Assembly: GCA_022615275.1 (NCBI GenBank)
Contig: JAKEHA010000190.1
Location: 1 to 10,242 of the forward strand
Direction: 5' to 3'
DNA: 10,242 bases
Source of the DNA: Candidatus Latescibacterota bacterium
Lineage (GTDB): Bacteria; Krumholzibacteriota; Krumholzibacteriia; WVZY01; JAKEHA01
In this document: piece after piece, positions 1 through 6,229 of the stretch
How the letters are laid out: every line of letters begins with the position of its first letter
How positions within the stretch are numbered: position 1 is the stretch's first letter
Notes under the pieces: generated by a model
Database searches by the model: none
What the model was told of the DNA's origin: nothing
The model's input: only the letters and a program-made list of their open reading frames with translations
Program-made: the position numbers and the translations under genes

Positions 1-69
1 ATAAGCGACCGCTCAGAATGGCCGGTTTTGATTCGACCCTACGTGGCCGGTTTTAACCGGCCGCTGACA
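1..69 (-). mobile_element. Probable terminus of an IS21-family-like insertion sequence
   Basis: On the minus strand this segment begins TGTCAGCGGCCGG at position 69. It contains two copies of AAAACCGGCCA (plus-strand coordinates 44-54 and 19-29) exactly 25 bases apart. One copy lies in an 8-base inverted repeat with a 2-base centre (45-62). Ends starting TGTCAGCG with several spaced copies of an AAAACCGG(C/A)CCA-like repeat are, from memory, typical of many IS21-family elements, where they serve as transposase binding sites. The body of the element, with any istA/istB genes, would lie left of the window, so the family call rests only on the end. The boundary falls exactly at the codon where the adjacent DUF5677 reading frame stops resembling its family. 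It could instead be a remnant or another repeat type. Confidence 0.5.
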
Positions 70-777
70 CTCGGCCTCGCTGGACAGCTTGTGCTCAATA
101 CCGACGAGTAGCGAGCGCACTTCGTCGCCAAGTAGCATCGTTACGTAGCTGCTCACGAGCGCATCTAGGACGGGGAACACCTGCACACAAGTTAGGTTCA
201 GAAACGTCAAGGATCGTGCGGTGTTGGAGCCAGGATCTGCCATTCCATGTATGCTAGGCCCAGCCAGGAGCGTGTTCTCCTCGACGAGTCCCAGATGGGC
301 AAAGAGGCTCCGAGCGCTGGCATGAACTTCATTGCTAGCCTGCCCGTAATCGAATCTCATGGAACTGAAGTCCACGGCCGCCTCCAAGTCTGAGAAGCGA
401 AGCCGCTTCTTGCCGGAAGAGTTATTGCTAAGAAACGGACGTGCCCATCCGTACGGATTCTTGAAGTCCTTGCCGAATTCCTCCAGAACGGAGAAATACT
501 CTCGTTCCACGAGAGTCGCTTCCTCTTCCGACATCGGCTCGTACCCCAGCTTCACGCAGGACTGCTTGTAGGCACGAGCGACGCGGCGCAGTTCCACCGC
601 GTCGTACGCCAAGAAACGCCGCGCGCACTCTTCACCGTTCTCTCGAATGAACGAGGCGACAACAGTCGTCTCGTGGAGGGTCCTCCATCGCGCGGCTGCC
701 GCGGCGGCAAAACCACTTTTCATGAGGACAAGGACTTCTTTTGCAATGCGAACCCTACGAATGTGGAGACGTGTCAC
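13..777 (-). CDS. C-terminal DUF5677 core (254 residues from a GTG), probably not independently started
   Basis: This frame holds most of the recognisable DUF5677 domain. It has the ARWRTLHETTVVASFI region near residues 29-44, the LGYEPMSEEE region near 77-86, NPYGWA near 107-112, EVHAS near 150-154 and LLAGPSIHGMADPGS near 169-183. The GTG at 777 has no convincing ribosome binding site, so re-initiation after the TGA would be inefficient. In family members I remember, an arginine precedes the S-x-x-VHA motif at the place where this protein has glycine (D-Y-G-Q-A-S). If that memory is right, a conserved residue is lost, which fits decay. The tail from Cys onward (CQRPVKTGHVG...) is a translation of the IS-like end rather than native protein. 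Confidence 0.6.
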   Translation of the reverse strand: MTRLHIRRVRIAKEVLVLMKSGFAAAAAARWRTLHETTVVASFIRENGEECARRFLAYDAVELRRVARAYKQSCVKLGYEPMSEEEATLVEREYFSVLEEFGKDFKNPYGWARPFLSNNSSGKKRLRFSDLEAAVDFSSMRFDYGQASNEVHASARSLFAHLGLVEENTLLAGPSIHGMADPGSNTARSLTFLNLTCVQVFPVLDALVSSYVTMLLGDEVRSLLVGIEHKLSSEAECQRPVKTGHVGSNQNRPF

Positions 778-825
778 GGCCTCGCGGAGATGTGGATGGC
801 CTGTCTCTTCCTCATTTGTGAGACG

Positions 826-1299
826 TCAGACGTTTTCGGCGCTCCTGTCCGCGAGGTCGATCATGAGCCACAGTATCTCAAGCGGTTCCCGCCAAATGGA
901 CCAGACCTCGGCGCTGGCCCCCTTCATGCACTCCTGTTGATTGCGCAACCCCTCCTTGAGCCATGCTCGCATCAGGACGTCTCGCATTTTCGGCGAAATA
1001 TCCTCGACCGCGGCCATGGCGATATCGGGAATTCTATTCGTCAAGTCCTCGAGCCGCTTCTCGATCTCGGTGATGTCTTCCTCCGAAGGGTTGACGTCAA
1101 CCGTTCTGCGATCCCAGAATTTCCAAGCTTGCAGCCGAACCAGTTGAGGATCGCCTGACTGCAATCGACGAACAAGCTCTTTACGCTGCTTCGTGGTCAG
1201 CTTGATGCCGTGCGTGTCGAGTTTGCGCTCGATTACGTCGGCGGCGTACTCATAGGGAGCACGTTGGAGGGTCTTCTCAAAAAGCCCGCGAAGGTCCAC
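826..1299 (-). CDS. N-terminal part of DUF5677-family protein (157 residues)
   Basis: This frame starts with GTG at 1299, preceded by AGGGGG eight bases upstream, and overlaps the end of the upstream gene by 23 bases. That suggests translational coupling. The product is charged and probably helical, with several K/R/E-rich stretches. It contains a likely amphipathic segment around residues 85-105 and ends with the W-R-E-P-L-E-I-L-W region that in related proteins leads into the conserved DUF5677 core. It has no signal peptide or membrane segment. On its own it would be a truncated product ending in A-E-N-V at the TGA. TGA is used as an ordinary stop by the neighbouring gene (1279-1277), so recoding is not a general feature here. 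Confidence 0.6.
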   Translation of the reverse strand: MDLRGLFEKTLQRAPYEYAADVIERKLDTHGIKLTTKQRKELVRRLQSGDPQLVRLQAWKFWDRRTVDVNPSEEDITEIEKRLEDLTNRIPDIAMAAVEDISPKMRDVLMRAWLKEGLRNQQECMKGASAEVWSIWREPLEILWLMIDLADRSAENV

Positions 1300-1927
1300 G
1301 CTGTGTGCCCCCTACGACCTGCCCCGTAGCCCGCTGCTGGCGCATTGGGATGGTCAAAGTAGTGCCATCAAACGGCTGAATGAATCCTGTGACCTCGCCA
1401 GATTCTGTCATCTCCGTGATCGTCCATTTGAAAATATTCAAGTCCTTGATGAAATCATGCAAAGGGGGAACATGCCGAATGACGTCTGTGACGATCGTGG
1501 TATTCACGGAATCCCACAGCTCCACAACGCCCAAGAGGTGAACCGGTTCGCGATGCGCGGCGAGCTTGTGGCGAATCGCAGTCAAAGTTGATTCGTGCTG
1601 GCGCCAGCTCCGGTCGTACGCGTCGCGGAGTGCCTTCACGTGAGACGTTTGCTCCGGCGTCACATGGAACTCGGTCCTACCGCGAATCACCATGTTTGCA
1701 AGCTGACGGATGTTGGCGTCTAGTGAGAAGAGCTCAAGTATCGCGTACTTCGTTATCAAGCGGCGCGCACGCTCGTGTTCCAGGCGGGACAACGTGTTCA
1801 GCAGGATCGCGAGATCGCGGTACGAGTGCTGGACATGCAGCAGGAGCGTTGCTTCGTCATTTCCTGGGTGATAGTAGCCGTCGCCCCTGCGAACGTACGG
1901 ATCATAAATTGGGACGTTGTAGTCCAT
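1277..1927 (-). CDS. HEPN-like helical protein of unknown specificity (216 residues)
   Basis: The chosen start is the ATG at 1927, because GAGGAGG lies 12 bases upstream. A longer frame from a TTG at 1975 has no binding site. The protein has no signal peptide or membrane segment and is predicted helical by eye. Residues 22-60 and 95-160 are rich in helix formers. A central motif, A-I-R-H-K-L-A-A-H-R-E (R119 to H125), matches the R-x4-6-H pattern of HEPN-domain RNases and resembles the iRnK..AHr segment of AbiU2-like HEPN proteins. That pattern is short, so family assignment is tentative. HEPN proteins commonly act as RNases or helper subunits in toxin-antitoxin and anti-phage systems. The gene follows a 107-base gap after the 243-residue gene and overlaps the DUF5677 start by 23 bases. 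The C-terminus (about 195-216) is low-complexity and basic. Confidence 0.6.
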   Translation of the reverse strand: MDYNVPIYDPYVRRGDGYYHPGNDEATLLLHVQHSYRDLAILLNTLSRLEHERARRLITKYAILELFSLDANIRQLANMVIRGRTEFHVTPEQTSHVKALRDAYDRSWRQHESTLTAIRHKLAAHREPVHLLGVVELWDSVNTTIVTDVIRHVPPLHDFIKDLNIFKWTITEMTESGEVTGFIQPFDGTTLTIPMRQQRATGQVVGGTQRGPSRAF

Positions 1928-2034
1928 GTTATCGCTCGACCTCCTCGATGTCGTTTGACTTGACGGGAGTTCCAATACTCATGCTCATGGAGACAAACAT
2001 GTGAGGTGCGACATGCTGGAGGGACGAGGCGGCC

Positions 2035-2766
2035 CTACGCTTTCTTGCCGCGTTTTTTCGGACCCACCCACGCGTGGTCGAGTAGCTTGGCACGAATATC
2101 TTGTACCAGCTCGAACGCCGCTTCCTCAGTCTCGAACGTATCGTATAGAAGGACGCCACCGTTCCGGGTGATCATGACCGTTCGCACGCTATCCTGAAAC
2201 GGATAGAGAACGACGACGGCGTTTAGCTTGCCGATCCCCTCCGCGTGTTTGAATTCCTTGCTCAGATCAACGTGCGGACCAAACAGCCCTGTGGAGTTGA
2301 TGTTTGCCGCTTTCATTTCCCCGAACCAAGCACCCTTGATGTGTTGGATTTGGGGGCGGACCTTGTCGAAGTCCACCTCAACCGGCTCAGTGGCAAACGA
2401 GCCGACCTTGTCGTTGAGGCGCCTCACGCAGTCGTGCGCGACCTTGCTCTTCGTGCGAACGACCAGAGTTGCAAAGCTCTTCCCCTTCGCGTGCACAAGA
2501 TATGTAGGGAACTCGTACTGCGTGATGTACTCCTTGAAGGTTTTTCCACGCGCTCGACCTGGGTGCACGAGCTTCACGAGGTAGTCGTGCTTGACGATGT
2601 AGCGGTCAACTCCCTCGACGAACGCCTTTTCCTTCAGGCTAACTTGAGTGGTCGCCTCTTCTTGGTTTTGATCCATGTCGGAGAGAAGCGAGATGTTCTC
2701 CACTGTGCGAAACGAAGGATCCTCGGGAAAATTGATAAGCCGGACAAAGTTGAAGGAGAGCGGCAT
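2035..2766 (-). CDS. Unknown cargo protein, 243 residues, basic C-terminus
   Basis: I do not recognise the family. The start is the ATG at 2766, which overlaps the upstream stop as TGATG. A GAGG lies just before it, so translation is probably coupled to the membrane-protein gene. A longer frame reaches 2799 but would lie inside the neighbour. The protein has no signal peptide or membrane helix. Visible features are a Lys-rich region (residues 55-110), an AWFGEMK segment near 146-152, LFGPHVDLSKEF near 161-172, a predicted beta-strand pair (LNAVVVLYPF near 181-190 and TVMITRNGGVLLY near 196-208), a Glu-rich helix at 211-230 and a basic tail KKRGKKA. The alternating strands and basic patches would suit a nucleic-acid or nucleotide-binding role, but this is a guess. 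Pairing with the membrane protein by start-stop overlap suggests the two act together. Confidence 0.7.
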   Translation of the reverse strand: MPLSFNFVRLINFPEDPSFRTVENISLLSDMDQNQEEATTQVSLKEKAFVEGVDRYIVKHDYLVKLVHPGRARGKTFKEYITQYEFPTYLVHAKGKSFATLVVRTKSKVAHDCVRRLNDKVGSFATEPVEVDFDKVRPQIQHIKGAWFGEMKAANINSTGLFGPHVDLSKEFKHAEGIGKLNAVVVLYPFQDSVRTVMITRNGGVLLYDTFETEEAAFELVQDIRAKLLDHAWVGPKKRGKKA

Positions 2767-3569
2767 CAGGACCTCGTCACGCCGGAGAATGTCAGGCACG
2801 TCCGTGCCGCCTGACGAAGGCCTTCCAACGTGGAAGACACAACCGTCATGTCCCCTTTCTCAACACGCACGTAGTCGGTCTTGTTCGCAGTCGGTATCGT
2901 GAAGACGAACGTGAACTCACGAACACAATCCAGATTCATTTGCTGCGCGTACAGCCCAAAGAACGGATTCGGGCCGTCAAACGCGATGTGAAGCGCATAC
3001 TTGCCCCGATCCGGTTTGAACTCGGTCTGCAGCCGCTCAAAGAGTGGCACGAGCGTCTGTTCGATCATGCGCGTCGAACTTCGGTAGCTCACCTTCTGAT
3101 CGAACACGGTGATAGAAAGTGTTCGACCCGCCACCGCAGGACCCGCTGACACGCCCACGGCTGGATCATCGAGCGCGATCTCAATCACAGAAGTCTTGTG
3201 GTACCGGAATGTGTGTAGGCCATTGACGGTCTGGATCAGCGCGTTCTGCTCGGGTCCTTCCTCGACGAGTTCGCGCACAAAGGTAGAAACGTCCTCTGAT
3301 GAAAATGTGCCATAGAACTCAAGGGAAAGTCTCCATGCCGTCTCTTGATTCGTGATCGCGTAGCGCACGCGCGAAAAGAAAAGGTACACGCGGGGCACGT
3401 GTCGTACCAGCGACGTGAGGAACGGGACCAACAACAAGAGAAGGTTAAGCCCGGTCTGGAGGTCGAACCCGAACGCCCATATCACCGTAGCCGCAGCTAT
3501 GAGATACCCGACTATGAGTTTGAATACGAAGGCCACTTCTTCACCTTGGCGCGATCTGTTGTCCTTCAA
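2766..3569 (-). CDS. Two-helix N-terminal membrane protein with large soluble domain, unknown family
   Basis: Two hydrophobic segments are visible near the N-terminus: about residues 12-35 (V-A-F-V-F-K-L to F-G-F) and about 39-56 (T-G-L-N-L-L-L-L-L-V-P-F). A soluble domain of some 200 residues follows, probably mixed alpha/beta. The short loop between the helices predicts a hairpin with both ends on the same side, likely cytoplasmic because of the Arg-rich stretch after helix two. Two starts are possible. TTG at 3569 overlaps the integrase end by 29 bases. GTG at 3536, just after the integrase stop, has AAGG seven bases upstream and would remove 11 residues. I slightly favour the GTG but cannot decide. 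A membrane-anchored protein next to a HEPN-like gene is a layout seen in some defence cassettes, but no catalytic motif is visible here. Confidence 0.7.
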   Translation of the reverse strand: MKDNRSRQGEEVAFVFKLIVGYLIAAATVIWAFGFDLQTGLNLLLLLVPFLTSLVRHVPRVYLFFSRVRYAITNQETAWRLSLEFYGTFSSEDVSTFVRELVEEGPEQNALIQTVNGLHTFRYHKTSVIEIALDDPAVGVSAGPAVAGRTLSITVFDQKVSYRSSTRMIEQTLVPLFERLQTEFKPDRGKYALHIAFDGPNPFFGLYAQQMNLDCVREFTFVFTIPTANKTDYVRVEKGDMTVVSSTLEGLRQAARTCLTFSGVTRS

Positions 3570-4830
3570 CTCCCCGCAGTGGAGCCTCTTCCACTCCCCG
3601 GGAGTCTACCACCGGGGCCTCCGACTTCCACGCAAACTTGTCCTGAACCAGCGACAGCATCGCCGCCGACATCCGCTCTCGCGACGCCACCAGCCGGTCG
3701 AAAAGCGCCTTCTCGTGGATGTAGACGCCGTCGATGCCGGGCACCTTGTGGTCCAGGAGCAGGCGCGCGTCGATCTTGTCGATGCCTACGCGCTGGGCGA
3801 CCGTGCGGTACGTGTGCCGCAGGATATGGCCCGTCTCACAGGGCAGCGACTTCTCCTTCCAGACGGCCGTCGCGGCCACGTTCCCCTGCATGTTCCGGGA
3901 GGGGAACAGCCACGGCGCGCCCGGGTAGAGCAGGTCGCCGAGTTCCAACGCCTCTCGCACGAGCCCGACCATGTAGTCGGAGAGCGGCAGGTCGAACGGC
4001 TCGCCCGACTTCATCCGCGGGATGGAGATGGCACGGTCGTCCAAGTGCAGCCATTCGCGCCGAATCGACACGAGCGTACCCGGGCGCAACCCGCTAAACA
4101 GCCCGAGCGTGTGCATCTTCTGGCGCAGCGGGTTGGGCAGCGCCTGCACGCGTATCCACCAATCGGGCAGTTCGTCGGGGAAAAGCACTCGGTTGCTGGA
4201 GCGAACCTTGTTGAACGTAACCGCCTGCACCGGGTTGCTTGGAAGGGAGTCTGGATCATCCACAACGCGCAGTGCGAGGTTGTACGCCGCCTTGAAAACC
4301 CGGAGCGCGCTATTGGCTACTGTCTTGCCGTGATGCGTTGAGATGTAGCGGTGGCGCTCGCGCGCCATCGTTCTCGTGATTTCAGTGATGGGGATCTGTT
4401 TCCAATCGTCCAGGTAGCGGCGAACCTGGGCGAAAAGGTCGGAGACCGTTCGGTCGGCGCACTCGCGCGCGCGAAGGTCGTCGGCGTACTCTTCGAACAG
4501 CTGCTCCACAGTCCAGGTCTCCGCGCCGGACGCGGCGGCAGGCACGTTGGGGTCCACCCCGTGTTTGATCTGTGCGATCACCTGCATCGCCCGCGTGCGC
4601 GCCTCGTCGAGCGATAGCTCCTGCGTGGTTCCCAGCGTGTGGCGCACGGTCTTTGTTTTACGACGTCGCCCGCGTTCACCGACCCACAAGTCGCGCTGCA
4701 CCTTGTACGACTTGCTTCGTTTGTTTACTGCGATCATGAAACCCTTTATTGTTGTGTCGCGAACCAGGTAGTCCGAATCCTTGTACGTAAGGTCGCGAAT
4801 GAATGCCTCGGTGAGCTTCGTGGATGGCAT
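3541..4830 (-). CDS. Tyrosine recombinase / phage-type integrase (429 residues)
   Basis: This is a site-specific recombinase that would integrate and excise the element at the neighbouring tRNA-like site. The start is the ATG at 4830, with AAGGAG nine bases upstream. The frame is open to 4950 but that start lies inside the promoter. Residues 1-90 resemble the arm-binding N-terminal domain of tRNA-targeting island integrases (LTEAFIRDL, DTTIKGF, KTVRHTLGT, SLDEAR). Residues about 105-200 form the core-binding domain. The catalytic set is complete: R249 (SGLRPGTL), K274 (MKSGEP), H335 and R338 (HILRHTYRT), H361 (LLLDHK) and the nucleophile Y370 (DGVYIH). A 40-residue tail follows the catalytic domain. 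It is transcribed away from the attachment site, and the cargo genes follow immediately, perhaps on the same transcript. It appears intact. Confidence 0.95.
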   Translation of the reverse strand: MPSTKLTEAFIRDLTYKDSDYLVRDTTIKGFMIAVNKRSKSYKVQRDLWVGERGRRRKTKTVRHTLGTTQELSLDEARTRAMQVIAQIKHGVDPNVPAAASGAETWTVEQLFEEYADDLRARECADRTVSDLFAQVRRYLDDWKQIPITEITRTMARERHRYISTHHGKTVANSALRVFKAAYNLALRVVDDPDSLPSNPVQAVTFNKVRSSNRVLFPDELPDWWIRVQALPNPLRQKMHTLGLFSGLRPGTLVSIRREWLHLDDRAISIPRMKSGEPFDLPLSDYMVGLVREALELGDLLYPGAPWLFPSRNMQGNVAATAVWKEKSLPCETGHILRHTYRTVAQRVGIDKIDARLLLDHKVPGIDGVYIHEKALFDRLVASRERMSAAMLSLVQDKFAWKSEAPVVDSRGVEEAPLRGVEGQQIAPR

Positions 4831-4847
4831 GGCAGAGCACTCCTTGT

Positions 4848-4889
4848 CGAACCGTCTTTGCTGATCTGCGAACCGTCTCCGAACCGCGC
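4848..4889. repeat. Direct repeats CGAACCGTCT upstream of the integrase
   Basis: CGAACCGTCT occurs at 4848-4857 and 4869-4878, and a third partial copy CGAACCGCGC is at 4880-4889. The start-to-start spacings are 21 and 11 bases, close to two turns and one turn of the helix, which would place the copies on one face of the DNA. They lie between the integrase start and its promoter. Arm-type integrase sites or binding sites for an excisionase or repressor are the obvious possibilities. Nothing further can be told from sequence alone. Confidence 0.5.
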
Positions 4890-4921
4890 TTAGCCGGGGT
4901 CGGACAGGTTTTCTAGGGATA

Positions 4922-4950
4922 ACTATAGCCTGTATATCATTATAAGGCAA
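4922..4950 (-). promoter_or_regulatory. Putative sigma70-type promoter for the integrase and cargo
   Basis: On the minus strand TTGCCT (4950-4945) and TATAGT (4927-4922) are separated by exactly 17 bases, close to the TTGACA-17-TATAAT consensus. A perfect TATAAT also occurs at 4944-4939 but has no good -35 partner. The region is unusually AT-rich for this window. It predicts a leader of roughly 85 bases ahead of the integrase ATG, and that leader contains the direct repeats. An imperfect inverted repeat (GCCTGTATA with TATAAGGC, 4928-4948) overlaps it and could be an operator. Confidence 0.5.
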
Positions 4951-4997
4951 GTAGTTACGGGGCTAGATAGGGCTTCCAAGGGGTCGGGGCTAAGTAC

Positions 4998-5037
4998 TTC
5001 TAAGCTGCTGGTCCCAGGTTCGAATCCTGGCAAGAAT
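4998..5037 (+). tRNA. Partial tRNA 3' segment, tRNA-Arg(UCU)-like: attachment-site remnant
   Basis: The sequence holds a perfect T-arm, CCAGG-TTCGAAT-CCTGG at 5014-5030. Upstream is CTTCTAA (anticodon loop with UCU), then GCTGC and TGGTC as the 3' anticodon stem and variable loop. The bases before the loop (AAGTA) do not pair with GCTGC, and no matching 5' half or acceptor strand is present. This is therefore a fragment, not a functional tRNA. Integrases of this type commonly insert into tRNA 3' halves and leave a direct repeat at the far end, so this is most simply the integrase-proximal att site. The bases after the T-arm (CAAGAATC) make an unusual acceptor strand. The true tRNA identity may therefore end at or soon after the T-arm. 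Confidence 0.65.
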
Positions 5038-5097
5038 CAGGGCACGAAACCGGCCGCATCGTCGCAGGAGTCCTCCCAGACGACCACCCAGACATCG

Positions 5098-6138
5098 ATG
5101 CGAGGGCTGTTCGTCGGGATTTCGAAGGCCTATCGGTACAGCTTGGACGCCAAGGCCTTCGCCGACCCCAAGAATCGCGACGAGATCATGACCACGCTCG
5201 ACGCCCTGGCCCGGAATGCGGAGCAGTTGCAGTCGCACGGCGGAGGTTTGGACCCGAGCTTCGACTACATGAAACGCTCTCTCTCCCGAGATGCGCACGA
5301 CGCGCTCGAGAGTTTCAAAGCGTTCAATGACGTCGGGACGAGGTTCATCTTGAGCGATATTACCGAGAACTGCGTAACCTGCCACACCAAGCTCCCGGCG
5401 ACGAGGCCGTTCGAGGCCGGCAAACAGTTCCTCGAGGACATCGACGTGAAGAGTTTTCCCGCGCCCGCGCGCGCGAAGCTCCAGGTCGCGAGCCGCCAGT
5501 TCTCCGACGCCGTGAAGACGTATGAAGAAATCATCCTCTCCAAGAAGACCACCGCCGAGGATCTCATGGTGTTCGACATCTTCGACAACTACCTCAGCGT
5601 GTGCATCGGGGCGATGAACGATCTGAAGCGTCCCGTGCCGACGCTCGACAAGTTCGTCGGGCGCACGGATATGCCCGAAAACGTCACTACCTATGCGCGG
5701 GCCTGGATCGGATCGCTGGAGGCGTTGAACCTCGGCGTTGCGACGGGCGGAGAGTTGGCCGCGGCGCGCCGCCTGGTGACCGACGCGCGCAAGAAGAGCC
5801 CGACCCGGAACGACCGGTCGGGCCTCGTGGACTTCATCGGGTCGATCACGCTCCTGCATCGGCACCTCCGGTCGAACCCGAAGGACGACGTCAGCGTGGC
5901 GGAATCGTACTATTTGCTCGGAGTGGCGGAGTCGTACGTCTACCGCACGTACTGGGTCTCGGAGACCGAGTACCTTCTCGACCACTCGATTCGCGTGGCT
6001 CCCAAGTCGGACGTGGCCAAGCAGGCGATCGCCTATCTCGAGGAGTATAGAAGCTCGCAGACCAGCGTTCCGGCGCGCGTCATTCCGCCGGACATGCAGG
6101 TCAACATCGAGGAGCTTCGGAAACTGACGGAGCAGTGA
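5098..6138 (+). CDS. Monoheme c-type cytochrome-like protein, probably missing its N-terminus
   Basis: The product has one heme-c attachment motif, CVTCH at residues 92-96, followed by a long helical domain that may form TPR-like repeats. It contains repeated helices around residues 120-260 and an ESYYLLGVAESYV segment near 266-280. Heme c is attached in the periplasm, so a signal peptide is expected, but none is present. The ATG at 5098 has no ribosome binding site. The frame stays open upstream through a Ser/Thr/Gln-rich stretch (5041-5097), which looks like the linker that usually follows a signal or lipoprotein peptide. It then runs through the tRNA-like fragment to a TAA at 4942. I infer that the original 5' end was lost or replaced at the element junction. 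The exact electron-transfer role is unknown. It ends just before a bidirectional terminator. Confidence 0.75.
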   Translation: MRGLFVGISKAYRYSLDAKAFADPKNRDEIMTTLDALARNAEQLQSHGGGLDPSFDYMKRSLSRDAHDALESFKAFNDVGTRFILSDITENCVTCHTKLPATRPFEAGKQFLEDIDVKSFPAPARAKLQVASRQFSDAVKTYEEIILSKKTTAEDLMVFDIFDNYLSVCIGAMNDLKRPVPTLDKFVGRTDMPENVTTYARAWIGSLEALNLGVATGGELAAARRLVTDARKKSPTRNDRSGLVDFIGSITLLHRHLRSNPKDDVSVAESYYLLGVAESYVYRTYWVSETEYLLDHSIRVAPKSDVAKQAIAYLEEYRSSQTSVPARVIPPDMQVNIEELRKLTEQ

Positions 6139-6141
6139 CGA

Positions 6142-6158
6142 GATCCCGAGGCGGGATC
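6142..6158. repeat. Short perfect inverted repeat after the cytochrome gene
   Basis: GATCCCG-AGG-CGGGATC is a 7-base perfect hairpin with a 3-base loop, four bases after the stop codon. It has no T-run, so it is not a terminator by itself. It may stabilise the 3' end or simply precede the main terminator. Confidence 0.45.
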
Positions 6159-6171
6159 CCGATTGAAAAAG

Positions 6172-6202
6172 AAACGCCCCGCGAAGTCCTCGCGGGGCGT
6201 TT
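6172..6202. terminator. Bidirectional intrinsic terminator between convergent genes
   Basis: A perfect 13-base stem AAACGCCCCGCGA (6172-6184) pairs with TCGCGGGGCGTTT (6190-6202) across a 5-base loop. It is flanked by A-rich sequence on the left and TTTTCTTT on the right, so each strand carries a hairpin followed by a U-rich tract. It sits between the end of the cytochrome gene and the end of the outer-membrane protein gene on the opposite strand, and would terminate both. Confidence 0.93.
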
Positions 6203-6229
6203 TTCTTTGCACCGATATTGCTGCGCGCT

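Larger units (their letters stand above)
13..1299 (-). pseudogene. DUF5677-family gene interrupted by one in-frame TGA and by an IS-like end
   Basis: The two open frames 826-1299 and 13-777 lie in the same reading frame. They are separated only by a TGA (828-826) and 16 sense codons. Read through, they give one 428-residue protein. The C-terminal part has the features I recall for DUF5677 proteins: TRLH, then an F-A-rich ARWRTLHE segment, a GYEP stretch, a VHA motif and an LLAGPS..G..DPG segment. The part before the TGA ends in a WREPLEIL segment, which in intact family members comes just before TRLH. No frameshift is needed, so a nonsense change (for example CGA to TGA) is the simplest reading. 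The last 18 codons come from the IS-like end. DUF5677 has no established function that I know of. It sits last in the cargo set and its GTG start overlaps the preceding gene. Confidence 0.72.
4831..5097. other. Attachment-site and junction region without a gene
   Basis: This gap holds the integrase leader, the direct repeats, the promoter and the tRNA fragment listed separately. Two copies of CGGGGCTA (4958-4965 and 4985-4992), 27 bases apart, flank a short GC-rich stretch just inside the tRNA-like sequence. They may be further recombinase sites. From about 5038 the sequence has the base composition and codon pattern of the downstream cytochrome gene. I therefore place the element-chromosome junction between about 4998 and 5040. 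Confidence 0.5.

Noticed and set aside
790..828. Selenocysteine at the TGA in the DUF5677 gene
   Set aside because: The hairpin after the TGA has only about 5 pairs and a large loop, the family is not a known selenoprotein, and the gene is also altered at its end. A nonsense mutation is simpler.
1929..2000. A 23-codon frame (MFVSMSMSIG...) ending one base before the HEPN-like gene start
   Set aside because: It has no ribosome binding site and only its placement supports it as a leader peptide, so I do not call it.
3415..4341. Open plus-strand frame of 308 residues
   Set aside because: It lies mostly opposite the integrase, whose catalytic residues are all present on the minus strand.
4990..5985. 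Long open frame on the minus strand opposite the cytochrome gene
   Set aside because: It is Arg- and Val-rich with no recognisable domain, and arises from the GC-rich codon pattern of the real gene. The plus strand carries CVTCH and the terminator fits it.
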